From Corella eumyota (lineage: Eukaryota > Chordata > Ascidiacea > Phlebobranchia > Corellidae): DNA of 64,000 nt. Position numbers and translations under genes: made by a program. How positions within the stretch are numbered: position 1 is the stretch's first letter; each line of letters starts with the position of its first letter. The stretch spans positions 5,828,001 through 5,892,000 of the forward strand of contig OY720098.1 of the NCBI GenBank assembly GCA_963082875.1, in the 5' to 3' direction. The notes below the pieces were generated by a model. That model had not been told where the DNA came from, ran no database searches, and saw nothing but the letters and a program-made list of their open reading frames with translations. Positions 59,855 to 64,000 of the stretch are shown in pieces.

Positions 59855-60286
59855 ATGGGAGGAGATTGGAAGACAATACCAAAAGAATACAAACCACATT
59901 GGTCGTAAGTTTTTTTGTTGTCGATAAAATTTAAACCTATTCAAATGAACTAAAACTACATGTTTTTTAGAACTTGGAAAATTGATGGTACACCTCTAGA
60001 GACTACCCAGAAAAGGTTACATGCAATGGGTTTACACGATCCATGGATAAGGAATGAAGTTTGGCCGTATAGGGTTCCTAAACATAAGTCTTCCTTTGTT
60101 AAAAATGTGAGTATTAAAATATGTAACATTTAATTTATTGTTGCAATATAGGGTTATTAAATATTTACTGATATGTTTTAGGTTTTGACAAGGGGTATGT
60201 ACTCTGGATTTGCTGTTTTTCTTGGACTCTTAGCAGTCAAAAATATTTTTTTTGCCAAAAAAGATGGTCATGATTCCCATCATTAA
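59855..60286 (+). CDS. NDUFB3: NDUFB3, complex I B12 subunit
   Basis: Exons 59855-59904, 59971-60106 and 60182-60286; 96 residues, about the family's usual length (human 98). Motifs: [20 protein letters not shown], then [12 protein letters not shown], which match the conserved core of NDUFB3, followed by one hydrophobic helix ([16 protein letters not shown]) and a His-rich end (GHDSHH). It is an accessory membrane-arm subunit of mitochondrial NADH:ubiquinone oxidoreductase, imported into the inner membrane without a cleaved presequence. AATAAA lies at 60,314-60,319, 28 bp after the stop. The acceptor-like site ending at 59,813 suggests a spliced leader or a non-coding first exon. Confidence 0.93.
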
Positions 60287-60313
60287 TTAAGTTATCCATT
60301 TGTTGTTTTTTTC

Positions 60314-60319
60314 AATAAA
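60314..60319 (+). terminator. Polyadenylation signal of NDUFB3
   Basis: A canonical AATAAA 28 bp after the NDUFB3 stop codon, followed by a T-rich tract. Confidence 0.6.
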
Positions 60320-60511
60320 AAATCTTTAACTTTACAATTTTGATTTTTTTTTTTTTCTAATAACTTTAACAAGTGCCAAAACTTTAAACTTGGCACCCGG
60401 AAAGCTGTTTTATGATCTTTTACCTTATAGGTTCTAAAATAGTAATCTATTTTTGACTGGTATTCACAATTGCCACAAAAAGATTTAAGTTTGACAAATG
60501 CATGGTACATA

Positions 60512-60650
60512 TTGGTTTGTACTGTGATTTTTATTCAGTCTGATTGGTAGTCGCGAGCTGGGGCAAAAGGTATTGTTTGTGCAGTGATTCTTGTTTAGTC
60601 TAATTTTTAGCCGCGAGATGGGGCAAAAGGTCTTTTTCAGGTTTGTTTTG
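60512..60650. repeat. Tandem duplication of a ~71 bp segment
   Basis: Two adjacent copies share the order GTTTGT.C.GTGATT, TTTAGTCT or TTCAGTCT, and GCGAG.TGGGGCAAAAGGT. They differ by several substitutions, so the duplication is not very recent. No function is evident. Confidence 0.7.
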
Positions 60651-60654
60651 TTCC

Positions 60655-63600
60655 AATGAAAATAAACTATCGAGCCACCATTGCCACACTATTTGCCATT
60701 GAGCCCGGCGATACCGATAGCTCTAACGCGTCACAATATCACATCCCTACCCAATAAAAAATATAAAACATATCACTTTAAGGTGATATGAAAAAAAATG
60801 AAAATGAACTAAAAAAAGGTAATCAAACAACTCTGATATATTGTTAGATTTTGTATTACTTAAAGTTCGTAAAGGAATGTTACCAGTAAGTCGAAAAGGT
60901 TTACAGTTTCGTTGTTTATTTATGTTGTTTACCAAAGTTGTTTGAATCTGATTTATTTTAATTTCCTTACGAAAAATGGCTTTTATACTATTTTTAAATA
61001 CTTACCCTTTACAATTACACCCAACCACGTTATTTAAAGAAATTGCCATACCAAAAACAAATTAACAACAAGTTGTTTTTATTTAAATGTTTCTATTTAA
61101 AGAGTTTAAATTTAAACGGGTGGTTACAATCAAGAAAATCTTGAAAAGATCTTAAGAGGTTCTCGTTAGAACGTCGTATTTTACTACAAGTGTGGTTTTT
61201 GCCTGTGATTGCCGTTAAGTAACTCGTACACGCGATCGTCGCGTTATTTAATTTAAAAAGCATTATTTAAATTACGAGTTTATGATGTCATTCTGTCACC
61301 CTAACCAAGGTTGATGAGTCATCGAACTTCATGACATATTTTTAGGTAGTAGGAATGTTAATCAAATTCTTGTATTATATGTTGTATTATATGAACAAAC
61401 CAAACATGATTAAAACTAGAAATACAAGTTTTAATACATCAGCGGATTTAAATTTTTAATTTTTTTGTGGTTGGATTAGAAAATTGTCTCTATAGCCTGA
61501 ATTGACGACTTCTTTTTATGTATTTACTTAATTAGCCCACCGGCTTAATTTAATCAATTTAGATTTTATCTCGAAAACTCTTTTGCTTGGCACTTTCTTT
61601 AATATTTATCTATTGAGTTTGCGTTCAAACGAAGAACGGTCACAAAAGAGATGCTCATGAGTGCCCTTCAGCGGCTAAGCAAATATTGACCAAAGCGAGA
61701 TGCTTTCTATTAAACAAGGCTTATTTAAATGTGGCGCAACAGAATAGTTAAATTCAAGCGAGACTTTTCCGTTGGCTGTTTTATTAAAATACAAAAACTT
61801 GCAACTAACATAGTAGTTACTACATATTAAAATATGCAGGTCGTGGTTAGAAAGCTACTAAGATTGATCGTATCAATGGGTTGTTGTTTAATTTATATTT
61901 AGTAAATAAACCAAAGTAAACAAGGTTAGCTGACAAAAATTATAACACTTCGGTTAAATATTTTTGAAGTTTGTTTATAAATAATTTCAAATTGTTTTTG
62001 TACTTTGTTTTTATGTGTAGTAAACGTAATTTTTATGTAGTAAACAAATTATAGTCTAGATTTTTCATATAATAACACGCGCCTATATTACTTGTTATGA
62101 AGGTTTAACAATGGATCATACTCGAAAAATTTTTTTTGGCCTTTTGTCGAATAATTTATACCATAATCATCTAGTTTATTGTTAACTAACTGGTAGTTTG
62201 TACGTCACTTGAGTCGTGTGTAACACCAAAAATGCGTCATAATACGTTACGAAGCATAGGATTTTAGTTTGCGTAGTTACGTAAATATTAATTTAAAACT
62301 GCAAAGTTAAAAAGGCTTAACCAAGTAATCGGATTTCTAAGTTAAAATAGCCCTGTAAATATATCAAACTTGCGTATGGTCGTGTAAACAAAGCCTTTAG
62401 TCACCAGATTCACGATGTCTAATATAAACTCGATTTTAAAAGCGTGAAAGTGTTTGCTTGTTAAACACAGCTTGAAAAACTTTGTTAATCATTTATGTTT
62501 TTTGTCCGGTTTATTTTATTGCGGGTTGCCTGGTTTTCTGTTCAATATTATTAAATATATTTTGTCGTTTTGGAATAAAAGCCTGACGTAAATTGTTATC
62601 AAGAAAATTTGGTAGTATTTTAAATATTAAAGTTAAGATTTATCTCATAACATTGCTCGCTAGTAATGGGTTTGTTATTAATTTTAACAATCAGTTTTTT
62701 CAATTTTTCTTTTTTCTACTTGTAGTCTCAATAATGAAATATCTTAAGATTTTTAAAGGCAGTCAGTTTTTTACACAAAAAGAGGATAAGCAGATATTAG
62801 TTTTTGATTTGTTTATATTAACAGTCTTCTAGATTTGAACCCTTGACCTCAATGTGTCAATTCATTTTAAAAACTATAATTTACGAAATAAATTTGTACG
62901 AAAACTGAACCGTAAAATTGCGTACTCCGAGTTATAATTATTAAACAAAACGTCATGATGGCGTTATCTTGTTTTTCCTGGCACTCCGTGAATATATCGA
63001 AAATTCCCACTATCTATAATTTTATCAAACTTAAAACTAAAATTAAAAATAGGCTGGTTAGCACAAATTCCAGATTTAGGTAAAGTTAAGCTGTATATGG
63101 TCATTTGTTGTTGGTTTTATCGATTCGTTATCTTGTTTTTAAGTTAAGTGCTGGTTTCATAATCTGAATTTAACCAGTTTTTTTAAAAAAATATATTGTT
63201 AAGTAGAAAAATAAAAATATATTTAGAAAATGTTCGCAATTTGTCATTTTTACTAATTCGTAATACGCGTGCTTAGATTGTTTACCTCCGTTATCCCTAA
63301 TCCAAATTAAATTCTTTAAACATTAACCTAGGCACCTGCTTGCCTTCTCTATTCAACGTTTATAAGAAATCAAGAAACTTAAAAGGCGTTTATGCAAATA
63401 TCAATGAATTAAAACCTTGCGGTTAATTCATCAACTCCGATTTCCGTGTACTTTTGTGAAAATTAACATCAAAGGTTTATTATGTAAATGTTAAATATCA
63501 AGTCAAAACGTGCCTATGCAAGACTTAAGGTTGTGATATGTGCCATGCTTCTTTATTCCCACCGCGTCCAAACGTGACAATACACACTTGCTGAATATTT

Positions 63601-64000
63601 GCGAGGTTCGAAATTATTTAGTAAAAAATTTAAGCTGAAAAGGACCTTATTTTAACATAGCGTTGGTTGTAACTTTCAACAGTAGAGCAGGGGTTCTAGC
63701 CCACTTGTGAGCCAACTCAAACAGTTTTTAAGTGCGGTCACATTCGGTTTGTTAATTTAAAAGCTCTTTGTATCACATGTAGGTGCCTGAGCAAACACAC
63801 TGGTAAAATTGGTGACAAATAAAGTGAAATGTGAAGTTTAGATGTGGTATTGAATAGATACATAGGTTAATAATGTTAAAAGCTTGTTTTAAAGTAGGCT
63901 TAAGCATGTGGTTGTTAAATAAAAACAGTAGTTTTTATCAAGAGGTTATTGTTTTCTATGGGTGAAGCGGGAGTGCATACTGTTTCCAAACTTTTAATGA
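60655..64000. other. Intergenic region to the window end, no gene recognised
   Basis: A GC-richer patch lies at 60,655-60,735, and a short hairpin CATATCAC/GTGATATG at about 60,768-60,790. The rest is unique AT-rich sequence with short GC islets and no supportable exon series. The open frame at 62,593-62,832 lacks any family feature. The only other element is the SINE fragment at about 62,831. Confidence 0.45.
62828..62862 (-). mobile_element. SINE fragment (B-box region only)
   Basis: The minus strand reads GAGGTCAAGGGTTCAAATCT, matching the B-box segment of the SINEs at 5,820-6,095 and 6,520-6,762 (GAGGTCATGGGTTCAATCCC). The rest of the element is not recognisable. Confidence 0.45.

Noticed and set aside
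63670-63705. AGAGCAGGGGTTCTAGCCCAC as another SINE B box
   Set aside because: The match to GGTTCAANCC is poor and nothing around it resembles the SINE body.

Overview
The window looks like nuclear DNA of a tunicate, most likely an ascidian of the Ciona type. This is inferred from the strong AT bias, the many short T-rich introns, the compact gene spacing, splice-acceptor-like sites just upstream of start codons (as expected for spliced-leader trans-splicing), and chordate-type genes (RBM19, CIP2A, NDUFB3, a VWD/C8/TIL/cystine-knot giant). No species call was checked by search.

Layout. Positions 1-5,130 are mostly AT-rich tandem repeats: a ~50 bp unit array at 70-1,350 and a ~127 bp unit array with higher-order structure at 2,640-5,130. 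Between them lie a tRNA-derived SINE and an isolated cytochrome P450 haem-loop exon. Two more SINE copies lie at 5,820-6,762. From 6,800 to 12,300 I see no gene. From 12,496 to 48,082 (+ strand) runs one very large secreted-protein gene, which I reconstructed exon by exon. All 79 exons join in phase, giving about 6,338 residues: signal peptide, CUB, EGF-like, three VWD-C8-TIL assemblies, a CysD (WxxW) domain, a VWC-like cysteine-rich stretch, a fourth VWD with a GDPH motif, eight nearly identical 381-residue cysteine-rich repeats, a cysteine-rich tail and a C-terminal cystine knot.

The striking structure is at 30,667-45,274. A three-exon cassette with its introns (1,739 bp) is repeated head to tail eight times plus one partial ninth copy. 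It is nearly identical even in introns, so it is recent or is being homogenised. This cassette array sits between VWD4 and the cystine knot of a gel-forming-mucin/VWF-like scaffold that has no Pro/Thr/Ser mucin domain. A second unusual element is a Ser/Arg-rich open exon at 17,134-17,973 inside the first C8 domain. It is in frame, ends in a stop and is followed by a polyadenylation signal, so it could produce a short isoform.

Downstream, RBM19 (- strand, coding region without introns) converges on the giant gene with a ~0.5 kb gap. CIP2A (+, 22 exons, 915 residues) starts divergently from RBM19 across a 1.8 kb spacer filled with a foldback repeat. NDUFB3 (+, 3 exons, 96 residues) follows. From 60,290 to the end there is no recognisable gene, only a short duplicated segment and a SINE fragment. 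RBM19 (ribosome biogenesis), CIP2A (PP2A/mitotic regulator) and NDUFB3 (complex I) are housekeeping-type neighbours with no evident functional link to the secreted giant.
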